In this document: positions 1 to 5,995 of the stretch, piece after piece
Layout: the number at the start of each line of letters is the position of its first letter
Position numbering within the stretch: position 1 is the stretch's first letter
Assembly (NCBI GenBank): GCA_947303825.1
Contig: CAMYZK010000061.1
Location: forward strand, 1-10,044
DNA length: 10,044 nt
Source: an uncultured Prevotella sp.
GTDB taxonomy: Bacteria; Bacteroidota; Bacteroidia; Bacteroidales; Bacteroidaceae
Direction of reading: 5' to 3'
Notes under the pieces: generated by a model
Told to the model about the DNA's origin: nothing
The model's database searches: none
The model's input: the letters and a program-made list of their open reading frames with translations, nothing else
Program-made: the position numbers and the translations under genes

Positions 1-1
1 A

Positions 2-703
2 CGCCGTTGCGGCAAGACTGGGAATACTGCACCTGGATACCGGGGCCATGTACCGGGCTCTCGGGCTCACCGCCATACGCAGGGGGATAGATCTCCAGGA
101 TGAGGATGCTGTCGTGGCCCTGTGCACTTCTCTTCCCATGCCTATAATGCCGCTTACCGACTTTATGGGTATCATAAGCGAACTCTCTGTAAGTTCTACG
201 CCGCAGGTATTCCCATCGAACAAAGGGAACAGCATCTGTTGCTGCGACACATGCCAGCCACAATATCCGGGCGAGAAACGGTTGGTATGGTGCCATCCCA
301 GCTTGTCTATGCTCTGCTGAAGTGTGAGCTCCATCTGGTCGGCGCATCGCTCGGCAATAACCGAGCCAAGGGCATCGGCAATGTACACGCGCACCATGTC
401 GCCCTCGCTCATGAGCCGCTTCTGGTAAGCCTCAAACTCCTTGCCGCTGGTGGCTATGAAGAGGGCGTATGCCTCTGCTCCCCGCAGCTGCCGCATTATT
501 ATCCTTCCCATGTCGAAGTCTGGCAGGTGGCTTGTCGCCAGGAAGCAGAACTGCGGCTGTAGCCATTGTCTCACCTCGTCAATGATAGTCTGTGTCTCTT
601 GCTGGGTGGCATCGTCGGGAGCAACCTCATGATAGCCCATCTGCTCAAAAACATGGGCAGGCAAGATGTTCAGGGAGTCGTAGTTCAGCGTCTTGTGTGT
701 CAC
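2..703 (-). CDS. Methionine synthase B12-reactivation domain protein, C-terminus replaced
   Basis: The likely start is GTG at 703-701, five bases after the upstream gene's stop. An in-frame TAG lies four codons before it and no ATG is near. Codons 1-193 (down to base 125) resemble stand-alone versions of the AdoMet-binding reactivation domain of cobalamin-dependent methionine synthase. Residues 142-150 read RFSPGYCGW, the counterpart of the MetH R-x-x-x-G-Y motif, and residues 172-190 contain LTESSLM and PIKSVSGIIGMG. Such proteins restore oxidised cob(II)alamin using AdoMet and an electron donor. From base 125 to the edge the frame stays open but is antisense to the cmk fragment, so the last ~40 codons are not native; a short Cys-containing tail would be expected (from memory of the family). 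Co-orientation with the MtaA-like gene suggests a shared corrinoid methyl-transfer job. Confidence 0.75.
   Translation of the reverse strand, partial: MTHKTLNYDSLNILPAHVFEQMGYHEVAPDDATQQETQTIIDEVRQWLQPQFCFLATSHLPDFDMGRIIMRQLRGAEAYALFIATSGKEFEAYQKRLMSEGDMVRVYIADALGSVIAERCADQMELTLQQSIDKLGWHHTNRFSPGYCGWHVSQQQMLFPLFDGNTCGVELTESSLMIPIKSVSGIIGMGREVHRATTASSSWRSIPLRMAVSPRARYMAPVSRCSIPSLAATA
3..125 (+). pseudogene. cmk: Cytidylate kinase internal fragment (cmk), cut off at a junction
   Basis: Frame 3 opens at the window edge and reads about 41 residues containing LGILHLDTGAMYRALGL. This is the conserved segment just after the P-loop of CMP kinases (commonly L-D-T-G-A-M-Y-R). It continues into a helix ending DEDAVVALC. 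After about base 125 the similarity stops, and the DNA instead encodes, on the other strand, a cobalamin-reactivation protein. CMP kinase phosphorylates CMP and dCMP, and the full enzyme is about 220 residues, so only a small piece is present. The residue style recalls Firmicutes enzymes more than Bacteroidales ones, but this is an impression from memory. It may be an assembly or library chimera, or a real rearrangement breakpoint. Confidence 0.6.
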
Positions 704-708
704 TGTGT

Positions 709-1719
709 CTATCTACGGTTAAACTCGTTGAGAGCCTCAAAGAAGGCGTCGATGTTCTCAATAGGCGTGTGCGGAGGTGTGTCGCATCCGCTCGACAGGA
801 CAAAGTTTGGATAGTTGCGCATCCGCTCCAGCAGGTCGAGCACTGCCGTCCGCATCTGCTCCGGTGTGCCGTCCTTGAACACGCTCACCGGGTCGATGTT
901 TCCCATGGCCAGTGACGTTGGCGGCACTTCTCTTATCACTTCTTCCATGTCGCACTTGTTGCCGAAGTGGTAGGCAGCGGCACCCGTCGTCACCATGGCG
1001 TGTGTGCAGTTGCCGGTATTGCCGCAGTTGTGCAGCACCACCATAAAACTGTCGTCCTGCACCTTGTCAACAATGTGTTTGACATACCTGGACGAGAATG
1101 CTAGGCAGTCGTCGTCAGACAGCAGGCCGGCAGCCGGCTCGGCCATCATCACACCTGCTGCCCCCGTCATCTTCAGGGCCTTGCAGTATTTAAGTATCAG
1201 CGTTGTGCATTTCTCCAGCAACAGGTGGGCAGCTGCCGGCTGCTCGTATATCAGTATCATGATCTCCGACATGTCGAACAGACGTCCTGCCAACGAGAAC
1301 GGACCTATGCAGCCGGTGATGAGTGGCAGGTGCCTTGTCTCTGCCACGGCTCGTGTTGCCAGCAGGCTTGCCTTCAGGTATTGCGGTATACGCCCTGCTT
1401 CCAGCGAGGGAACCTGAAGCCTCTCTATGCTGGCGGCATCGGGCAGCAGCCTGCCAGAGATGGCGGGCACGGCATCGTCGCTGAAGGTCACAGTCGCTCC
1501 GAAAGCCTCGGCCTCTGTCGTGAGATCCATTATGGTAGAGGCTGCCACGCAGTCATAACGCAGTGCCAGCGTCCTTACAGCCTGGCAGTGAACCACGCCG
1601 TTGCTCACGGCCTGCCTCACCGTGTTTCCATTCAGCTCTATGCCGGGGTGTGTCATCACCGGCAGTGCCGTTACCTCGCGCCGACTGATAATATCGGATA
1701 TCCACTTGCTTGTTTTCAT
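709..1719 (-). CDS. Uroporphyrinogen decarboxylase-family methyltransferase (MtaA/CmuA-like)
   Basis: This 336-residue cytoplasmic protein has the UroD/MtaA TIM-barrel pattern and no signal peptide. The motif that separates methyltransferases from true decarboxylases is present: His230-x-Cys232 in VVLHNCGNT and a distant Cys312 in SSGCDTPP, which together resemble the zinc site (H-x-C-xn-C) of MtaA-type enzymes. AMGNIDPVSVF at 271-281 is the conserved barrel-end motif of the superfamily. Known relatives move methyl groups between a corrinoid and a thiol. The substrate here cannot be read from sequence. The next gene, 5 bases downstream on the same strand, encodes a corrinoid reactivation protein, so the two are probably translationally coupled and work on a corrinoid methyl carrier. 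No corrinoid-binding protein gene is visible; it may lie beyond the junction or elsewhere. A heme-synthesis HemE role is unlikely given the zinc ligands. Confidence 0.78.
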   Translation of the reverse strand: MKTSKWISDIISRREVTALPVMTHPGIELNGNTVRQAVSNGVVHCQAVRTLALRYDCVAASTIMDLTTEAEAFGATVTFSDDAVPAISGRLLPDAASIERLQVPSLEAGRIPQYLKASLLATRAVAETRHLPLITGCIGPFSLAGRLFDMSEIMILIYEQPAAAHLLLEKCTTLILKYCKALKMTGAAGVMMAEPAAGLLSDDDCLAFSSRYVKHIVDKVQDDSFMVVLHNCGNTGNCTHAMVTTGAAAYHFGNKCDMEEVIREVPPTSLAMGNIDPVSVFKDGTPEQMRTAVLDLLERMRNYPNFVLSSGCDTPPHTPIENIDAFFEALNEFNRR

Positions 1720-1967
1720 TCTAGATGATAGACTTCATCAGATGAAAGATGATAAATGAAAGATTATAGATATGATTACCCTGCTGTTTAAGTGTAGAGT
1801 TCTTTGCAGAGACCTCCGCGAAGCGCCTGAGCACCTACGGAGCGCAAGAAAGCGGTAGAACCGAGCGAAGAGAGTTTTTTAGGAGTTCAGGAGTTCAGAC
1901 AACACCCTGCAAGCGGTAGCAAACTCTAAACTAGGTGCAGCGGTAGCAAATTCTTCACTCTTCACTC
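1720..1967. repeat. Gene-free spacer with short repeats
   Basis: No convincing coding sequence lies between the methyltransferase start and the tsaE stop. AGCGGTAGCAAA occurs at 1912-1923 and, nearly exactly, at 1939-1950. GGAGTTCA is tandemly duplicated near 1882-1897. CTTCACT is repeated next to the tsaE stop (1953-1967). TTCATC-A-GATGAA at 1734-1746 is a perfect 6-base inverted repeat just upstream of the methyltransferase start and could be an operator. I see no good TAnnTTTG box for the methyltransferase. The repeat-rich part resembles spacer repeats I associate with Prevotella genomes; that is from memory and not demonstrated here. Confidence 0.4.
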
Positions 1968-2381
1968 TCAACTTACAACCACACTCCTGCTTCCGTCGGC
2001 ATTGACGGTGATACTTACCTTTACGGCGTCGTCGGGCAGCAACGGCTCTATCAGCTCGGGCCACTCTATGAGGCAAAGGCTGCCTGAGTAGAAATACTCT
2101 TCGTAGCCCATGTCGTATACCTCCTCCAGTTTTTTTATCCGGTAGAAGTCGAAGTGGAAGATGCTGTCTCCTCCCGCCCGTTCATACTCGTTAACGATGG
2201 CAAAGGTAGGCGACGTTATCACGTCTTTCACTCCCAGCTCCTCGCACAGGGCCTTTATAAACGTTGTCTTTCCCGCCCCCATGGTGCCATAGAAGGCAAA
2301 GACGGTGCCACTGCCCATCTGCGCTATAAACTCGCGTGCCGCCTGATGTATGTTGCCAATATCTCTTATCTCTATTGTCAT
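1968..2381 (-). CDS. tsaE: tRNA threonylcarbamoyladenosine biosynthesis ATPase TsaE
   Basis: This 137-residue protein has the length and all the landmarks of TsaE. The P-loop GTMGAGKTT is at about residues 32-40, followed by the [11 protein letters not shown] switch segment at about 56-66, HFDFYR at about 76-81, and the Walker-B-like LCLIEWPE at about 102-109. TsaE is the ATPase that, with TsaB and TsaD, transfers threonylcarbamoyl to A37 of ANN-decoding tRNAs in the cytoplasm; the function is near universal in bacteria. The ATG at 2381-2379 fits the family N-terminus and lies about 20 bases downstream of a good promoter. The gene ends in spacer repeats. It appears transcribed alone or with the methyltransferase pair, which begins about 250 bases further on. 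Confidence 0.96.
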   Translation of the reverse strand: MTIEIRDIGNIHQAAREFIAQMGSGTVFAFYGTMGAGKTTFIKALCEELGVKDVITSPTFAIVNEYERAGGDSIFHFDFYRIKKLEEVYDMGYEEYFYSGSLCLIEWPELIEPLLPDDAVKVSITVNADGSRSVVVS

Positions 2382-2400
2382 ACTATTCGCAATTTGCCTG

Positions 2401-2431
2401 CAAAGTTACGAAAAGTCGAGCGCAAAACAAA
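2401..2431 (-). promoter_or_regulatory. Bacteroidetes-type promoter of tsaE
   Basis: Read on the minus strand, TTTG (2431-2428), a 19-base spacer and TAACTTTG (2408-2401) match the Bacteroidetes primary sigma consensus (TTTG at -33, TAnnTTTG at -7). Transcription would begin near 2394, leaving a leader of only about a dozen bases before the tsaE ATG. Confidence 0.75.
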
Positions 2432-2469
2432 GGAACTTGTTCTTTTTTTTGCCGAGACGGAGTAATTTC

Positions 2470-2497
2470 GCCGTCGCAGACGGCAAAGTTACGAAAT
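2470..2497 (-). promoter_or_regulatory. Second -7-like box with adjoining hairpin
   Basis: CAAAGTTA at 2484-2491 reads TAACTTTG on the minus strand. It lies in a 13-base repeat, GCAAAGTTACGAA, that also occurs at the tsaE promoter (about 2400-2412). It abuts GCCGTC-GCA-GACGGC (2470-2484), a perfect 6-base stem with a 3-base loop. A matching TTTG at the right distance is not clear, so this may be a weak second promoter for tsaE or a duplicated promoter fragment. Confidence 0.35.
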
Positions 2498-2885
2498 AAA
2501 TGCTTGTAAAGAACAACGGATTTTGGAAGATTAACGCTAATCGTTTCTTTAGTACGCTTGCCAGAGCAAGAATTCGGCCGAAAATAAAGGCCGCTCGGCG
2601 ACGATAGGAAAGGCTACGGGTAGGCGAGTACGGCTCGGGAATGGTGAGTTAGGTTTCTAATTCTAACCCAAATACTGGTCTCAGAAGCCCACTGTCCGCT
2701 GAGTAACAAGAGCGAGCAGAGCTCGAGCGGAAAGCAATTTATAGCAGAACGTGGAATTTAGCGCTCGGCTATGCCGCTTGCTACCAACGGGACGCAAGAA
2801 CGGTCTCCAATTCGTCACCCAGTTTTCCTCAATTCCCCAGACTTCCTTTTTTTTTATAGTATATAGCATGAGCAATCCAAAAACA
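2498..2885. other. Gene-free region with several short hairpins
   Basis: I find no gene, tRNA or rRNA here; open frames in it lack protein-like composition. Visible structure includes CTTGC-CAGA-GCAAG (2557-2570), the palindrome TTCGGCCGAA (2573-2582), GTTAG...CTAAC (2648-2667) and CGAGC-AGA-GCTCG (2713-2725). The right end becomes AT-rich and merges into the GH9 promoter. The length and the cluster of small stems suggest a dispersed non-coding repeat or decayed sequence; neither can be shown from one copy. Confidence 0.4.
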
Positions 2886-2917
2886 TTTGGTTGTTTTAAA
2901 AAAATATAGTATTTTTG
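2886..2917 (+). promoter_or_regulatory. Promoter upstream of the small ORF and GH9 gene
   Basis: TTTG at 2886-2889, a 20-base spacer and TATTTTTG at 2910-2917 match the Bacteroidetes consensus. Predicted transcription starts near 2924. That puts the 37-codon ORF at the start of the transcript and the GH9 start about 150 bases into it. Confidence 0.65.
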
Positions 2918-2936
2918 CAACGAAAAAAAACAGAAG

Positions 2937-3050
2937 ATGGCAAAGAATATAACGACATCGGCAATCAGTCGGCAGAACATACTGAACAATAGAGTTGCCT
3001 TGCCGAGAATTCAAGAGGCATCTGATGCGCGGAACTTCCGAAAGTTATAA
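2937..3050 (+). CDS. Small ORF (37 aa) ahead of GH9, possible gene remnant
   Basis: An ATG lies about 13 bases after the predicted transcription start and opens 37 codons (MAKNITTSAISRQNILNNRV..., rich in Asn, Arg and Ser), ending in TAA 26 bases before the GH9 ATG. The placement directly behind a good promoter argues that it is translated or once was. Its beginning resembles, from memory, the N-termini of some Bacteroidales small DNA-binding proteins, so it may be the head of a gene whose body is gone. It could also be a leader peptide controlling GH9. There is no signal peptide or membrane segment. I cannot assign a function. Confidence 0.4.
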   Translation: MAKNITTSAISRQNILNNRVALPRIQEASDARNFRKL

Positions 3051-3076
3051 AAAAAGATAGAACAAACCTTTGAACG

Positions 3077-4786
3077 ATGAAGAAGACTATTATGATTTCT
3101 GCTCTGCTGCTTGTGTGCCTGGGCACCCATGGGCAGGCGGGGGAGCGCATCAGGCGTAACCAGGTGGGCTGCTATCCGCAGCAGGAGAAAATAATCGTTG
3201 TCGAGGGCACGAACCCAGGCAACAAGGTACGCGTAATGACACCCGACGGGAAGACGCTGAAGGCGAAGACGGTGCGCAAGTTTGTGTCGCCGCTGTCGCA
3301 GAAGACGCGCTATGTAGTCAGCCTCGGCTCGCTGTCGGCCCCGGGCGACTACCGCGTCGGCCTAGACGGTGAGTCGTGCGTGCTGCATGTCAGCGAGCGG
3401 CCCTTCCACGACATCGCCACGGCCTCGCTGCGCCTCTTCTATCTCGTCCGCTCGGGCGTGCCCATCAGTCAGGCCGGAGATTATAACCGCCCTCTCGGAC
3501 ATCCCGACACACAAGTGCTTGTCCACAACTCGGCCGCCTCACCGATGCGGCCCGCTGGAACCGTCATCAGCTCTCCCTATGGCTGGTACGACGCTGGCGA
3601 CTATAATAAATATGTGGTGAACTCGTCCTTCAGCATCGGACTCATGTTTGCCACTTACGAACAGCATCGCGAGTACTTCTCGCAGCTGAAGACCAACATC
3701 CCCGAAAGCGGCAACGCAACGCCCGACTTTTTGGACGAGATGATGTTCAACCTGCAGTGGCTTCTCACCATGCAGGATCCCTACGACGGCGGTGTCTATC
3801 ACAAGCTGACGACACCCAACTTCGAGGGCTTTGTTATGCCGACAGACTGTAAGCAGCCCCGCTATGTCGTGGCGAAGAGCGTCACCGCGACGCTCGACTT
3901 TGCTGCCGTCATGGCCGATGCCGCCCGTATCTTCGAGCCTTATCAGCATGACTATCCCGGCTTCAGCGCTCAGGCCGCAGCGATGGCCGAGCGCGCATAC
4001 CAGTGGGCGAAAGCCCATCCCAAGGCGTTCTACTTCCAGCAACAGCTCAAAGACCCCGCCGTTAACACCGGCACATACGGCGACGGCGATGCTGCCGACG
4101 AGTTCTTCTGGGCGGCCACCGCGCTCTGGCGGCTGACGGGCAAGCAGGCCTATCTCGATGACGCGCGCCAGTATCAGCCACAGCAGTTCACCACGCCCAC
4201 ATGGGGCAATGTGGCCTCGCTCGGTGCCTTTGAGTGTATGGCCGCTGCCAGCAGCCCGCTGCGCGAGACGATGCTTCAACAGCTGACGGCCTACTGCGAT
4301 GCAGCCATCCAAGGCGTGGAGCAGTCTGCGTTCCAGTCGCCCTACGGCAACAACCCGAGCGACTTTGGCTGGGGCTGCCTGGCCGAGCACTGCTGCTGTC
4401 AGGCTCTGGCCCTGCTCTATGCCGATGCTATGAGGGACACCACAAAGTACCGCCGCTATGCCCTGCAGAACGCCGACTACCTGCTGGGTCGCAACGCTAC
4501 TGGCTATTGCTATGTTACTGGTTTCGGCGACAAGAGTCCGATGCATCCCCACCATCGTCCGTCGGCTGCCGATGGCATAGACGCTCCCTTCCCCGGCATG
4601 CTTGTCGGAGGGCCCAACCCCGGGCAGCAGGACAAGCGTGACATGAAGAACGCCGTCTATCCCTCGAACGTGCCCGACGAGTCGTACATCGACGATGCCG
4701 AGTCATACGCCTCCAACGAGATTGCCATCAACTGGAACGCCTCGCTCGTCGCCTTCCTCTGCTGGCTCGACGCTCTGGGTGAGTAA
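3077..4786 (+). CDS. Secreted GH9 endoglucanase with N-terminal Ig-like domain
   Basis: This 569-residue protein starts with a Sec signal peptide (about 1-20: MKKTIMISALLLVCLGTHGQ). A CelD_N-type Ig-like domain follows at about 22-108, including RIRRNQVGCYP. An (alpha/alpha)6 GH9 catalytic domain runs from about 112 to 567. The GH9 signatures are intact: the Asp pair in GWYDAGDYNKYV (D172/D175, base and nucleophile activation), HPHHRPS at 490-496 (substrate-binding His/Arg), GMLVGGPN at 507-514, and the catalytic acid Glu548 in SNEIAINWNA. GH9 enzymes hydrolyse beta-1,4-glucosidic bonds with inversion, mostly in cellulose or mixed-linkage glucan. No carbohydrate-binding module or C-terminal sorting domain is present, so it is likely periplasmic or cell-associated. 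The Cys at residue 14 is a poor lipobox. It has its own promoter upstream, and a second promoter separates it from the GH43 genes. Confidence 0.93.
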   Translation: MKKTIMISALLLVCLGTHGQAGERIRRNQVGCYPQQEKIIVVEGTNPGNKVRVMTPDGKTLKAKTVRKFVSPLSQKTRYVVSLGSLSAPGDYRVGLDGESCVLHVSERPFHDIATASLRLFYLVRSGVPISQAGDYNRPLGHPDTQVLVHNSAASPMRPAGTVISSPYGWYDAGDYNKYVVNSSFSIGLMFATYEQHREYFSQLKTNIPESGNATPDFLDEMMFNLQWLLTMQDPYDGGVYHKLTTPNFEGFVMPTDCKQPRYVVAKSVTATLDFAAVMADAARIFEPYQHDYPGFSAQAAAMAERAYQWAKAHPKAFYFQQQLKDPAVNTGTYGDGDAADEFFWAATALWRLTGKQAYLDDARQYQPQQFTTPTWGNVASLGAFECMAAASSPLRETMLQQLTAYCDAAIQGVEQSAFQSPYGNNPSDFGWGCLAEHCCCQALALLYADAMRDTTKYRRYALQNADYLLGRNATGYCYVTGFGDKSPMHPHHRPSAADGIDAPFPGMLVGGPNPGQQDKRDMKNAVYPSNVPDESYIDDAESYASNEIAINWNASLVAFLCWLDALGE

Positions 4787-4831
4787 GGCTGACAGCCGAC
4801 CAGAAGACGGCATTTTCATTCCTTTTTAAAG
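4787..4831 (+). terminator. Possible weak terminator after GH9
   Basis: Right after the TAA are two overlapping small stems, GGCT-GAC-AGCC (4787-4797) and GCCG...CGGC (4795-4811). T-rich sequence follows (ATTTTCATTCCTTTTTAAA). The stems are short, so termination would be partial at best. The presence of a new promoter 50 bases on fits separate transcription units. Confidence 0.25.
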
Positions 4832-4861
4832 TGCGTTTTTTCGCTTTGACACCAAGATTTT

Positions 4862-4892
4862 TTTGTCTTCTCAACAATTATGCGTATATTTG
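4862..4892 (+). promoter_or_regulatory. Bacteroidetes-type promoter for the GH43-GH43-receptor operon
   Basis: TTTG at 4862-4865, a 19-base spacer and TATATTTG at 4885-4892 match the consensus precisely. Start would be near 4899, giving a leader of about 60 bases before the GH43 ATG. The following genes are spaced 10 bases apart and then overlap by 1 base, so this promoter probably serves GH43 no. 1, the GH43 fusion and the receptor. Confidence 0.75.
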
Positions 4893-4905
4893 CATGATTT
4901 TGCAC

Positions 4906-4935
4906 ATGGAACTGGCCTTTGCTGAGTTGTTCCAT
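4906..4935 (+). promoter_or_regulatory. Leader hairpin before GH43 no. 1
   Basis: ATGGAAC (4906-4912) and GTTCCAT (4929-4935) form a perfect 7-base stem with a 16-base loop, inside the predicted 5' leader and 25 bases before the start codon. It could affect mRNA stability or ribosome access. The first arm holds an ATG in frame with the enzyme, but starting there would bury the signal peptide. Confidence 0.35.
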
Positions 4936-4959
4936 TTGAGAACAGACTTAACTATTGTG

Positions 4960-5985
4960 ATGAAGAGACTGCTAATAATCTGCCTAATGGTGGTGCTGGG
5001 GTCATTTGCTACCTCTGCCCAACGTGGTATGCGTGTGCGGAAGGACGTGCCGCTCGACTCCATCCGCCTGAGTGACCCCGCTGTCCTGGCCGACAAGAAG
5101 ACACAGATGTACTACATGACCGGAACGGGCGGCATGATATGGCGCTCGGCCGACCTGAAGCTCTGGGAAGGCCCGTTCAGGGTGACGGAGTTCAAGGCCG
5201 ACTCATGGATGGGCCCCCGTCCGATGATATGGGCTGCCGAGCTGCATCAGGCAGACCCCACCCCCAACCCCTCCCCTACAGGGGCGGGGAGTTGGTACTA
5301 CTATTTCGCAACGTTCACCAACCAGGCGGTGAAGATAGACACGGTTCGCGGTAACGTCATAGAGCGGCGCGCCTCGCAGGTGCTCCGTGCCGACAACCCG
5401 ATGGGGCCATACCGGGCCTTTGGCGACGCAGCCTACCTGCCCGCCGACCGTCCCACGCTCGACGGCACCTATTGGAAGGACAGCGACGGCAAACCTTACA
5501 TGGTCTTTTGCGGTGAGTGGCTGCAGAACTGGAACGGCACCATCGAGAAGATTGAACTGAAGCCCGACCTCAGCGGCACCTTAGGCGAACCGAAGGTTCT
5601 CTTCCGTGCAAGCGACTCTCCCTGGAGTCGTGAGAAGAATGATAAGGGCGAAATTACCTGGAACAAAGTGACCGACGGGCCTTTCCTCTTCCGCACGGCG
5701 ACAGGGCGGCTGGGCATGGTCTGGACGTCGTGGGTCTTCGATGTTTACACGCAGGGCGTGGCCTACTCGGAGAGCGGCACGCTGGACGGCCCCTGGACGC
5801 AGGAGCCGGAGCCCATCACGCCGCCAGGCTACGGTCACTCCATGCTCTTCCAGTGCTTCGACGGTCGGTGGATGATGTCGGTGCACCATCACTCGAAGGA
5901 CGCCCGGGGGCGCACGGTGCGCATCCCCCATTTCTTTGAGGTGGACCTGAGCGGCGACAAACTTATTGTAAAGACAAGCAAATGA
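4960..5985 (+). CDS. Secreted GH43-family glycosidase
   Basis: The frame is open from further upstream, but ATG 4960 is chosen because it begins a clean signal peptide (MKRLLIICLMVVLGSFATSAQ) and lies downstream of the promoter. The 341-residue product is a single five-bladed beta-propeller of GH43 type. It has RLSDPAVLAD with the candidate base Asp39, MIWAAELH at 89-96, LDGTYWKDSDGKPYM with Asp168 as candidate modulator, CGEW with Glu186 as candidate acid, VTDGPFLF at 237-244 and GYGHSMLF at 290-297. GH43 enzymes are inverting arabinofuranosidases, arabinanases, xylosidases or galactosidases; the exact activity cannot be set from this sequence. Residues 100-111 are a palindrome-encoded insert (see the repeat entry) just after a conserved strand. 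The two-domain GH43 gene follows after 10 bases. Confidence 0.88.
   Translation: MKRLLIICLMVVLGSFATSAQRGMRVRKDVPLDSIRLSDPAVLADKKTQMYYMTGTGGMIWRSADLKLWEGPFRVTEFKADSWMGPRPMIWAAELHQADPTPNPSPTGAGSWYYYFATFTNQAVKIDTVRGNVIERRASQVLRADNPMGPYRAFGDAAYLPADRPTLDGTYWKDSDGKPYMVFCGEWLQNWNGTIEKIELKPDLSGTLGEPKVLFRASDSPWSREKNDKGEITWNKVTDGPFLFRTATGRLGMVWTSWVFDVYTQGVAYSESGTLDGPWTQEPEPITPPGYGHSMLFQCFDGRWMMSVHHHSKDARGRTVRIPHFFEVDLSGDKLIVKTSK
5253..5290 (+). repeat. In-frame GC-rich palindrome inside GH43 no. 1
   Basis: CCCCTCCCCT (5268-5277) and AGGGGCGGGG (5280-5289) pair at 9 of 10 positions around a 2-base loop, preceded by a C-rich run. The DNA codes for PTPNPSPTGAGS (residues 100-111), a proline-rich insert between ELHQ and WYYYFATF, where GH43 relatives normally have a short turn. 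I recall similar TPNPSPxGEG peptides scattered through Bacteroidetes proteins, consistent with a mobile palindromic repeat that tolerates coding insertion. Confidence 0.7.
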
Positions 5986-5995
5986 AATAGCAGAT

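Noticed and set aside
122..562. Open frame on the + strand, 146 codons
   Set aside because: It is antisense to the B12-reactivation protein, which has recognisable motifs on the minus strand; the + strand product has no family pattern.
1225..1728. Open frame on the + strand, 167 codons
   Set aside because: Shadow of the MtaA-like gene on the other strand; composition is not protein-like.
1720..1830. Cobalamin riboswitch upstream of the methyltransferase pair
   Set aside because: The stretch is short and AT-rich and shows no B12-box-like conserved sequence.
2681..2989. Minus-strand open frame of 102 codons upstream of GH9
   Set aside because: It crosses the GH9 promoter and poly-A/T tracts, has erratic composition, and no recognisable domain.
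3077..3140. GH9 as a lipoprotein (Cys at residue 14)
   Set aside because: The residue before the Cys is Val and the Cys falls inside the hydrophobic core, unlike a lipobox; a normal Sec signal fits better.
3539..4555. Long minus-strand open frame, 338 codons
   Set aside because: Lies wholly opposite the GH9 catalytic domain, whose signature residues are intact; high GC favours such antisense frames.
4831..4959. Upstream extension of GH43 no. 1 in the same frame
   Set aside because: It covers the promoter boxes and leader, and would place the signal peptide 43 residues inside the protein.
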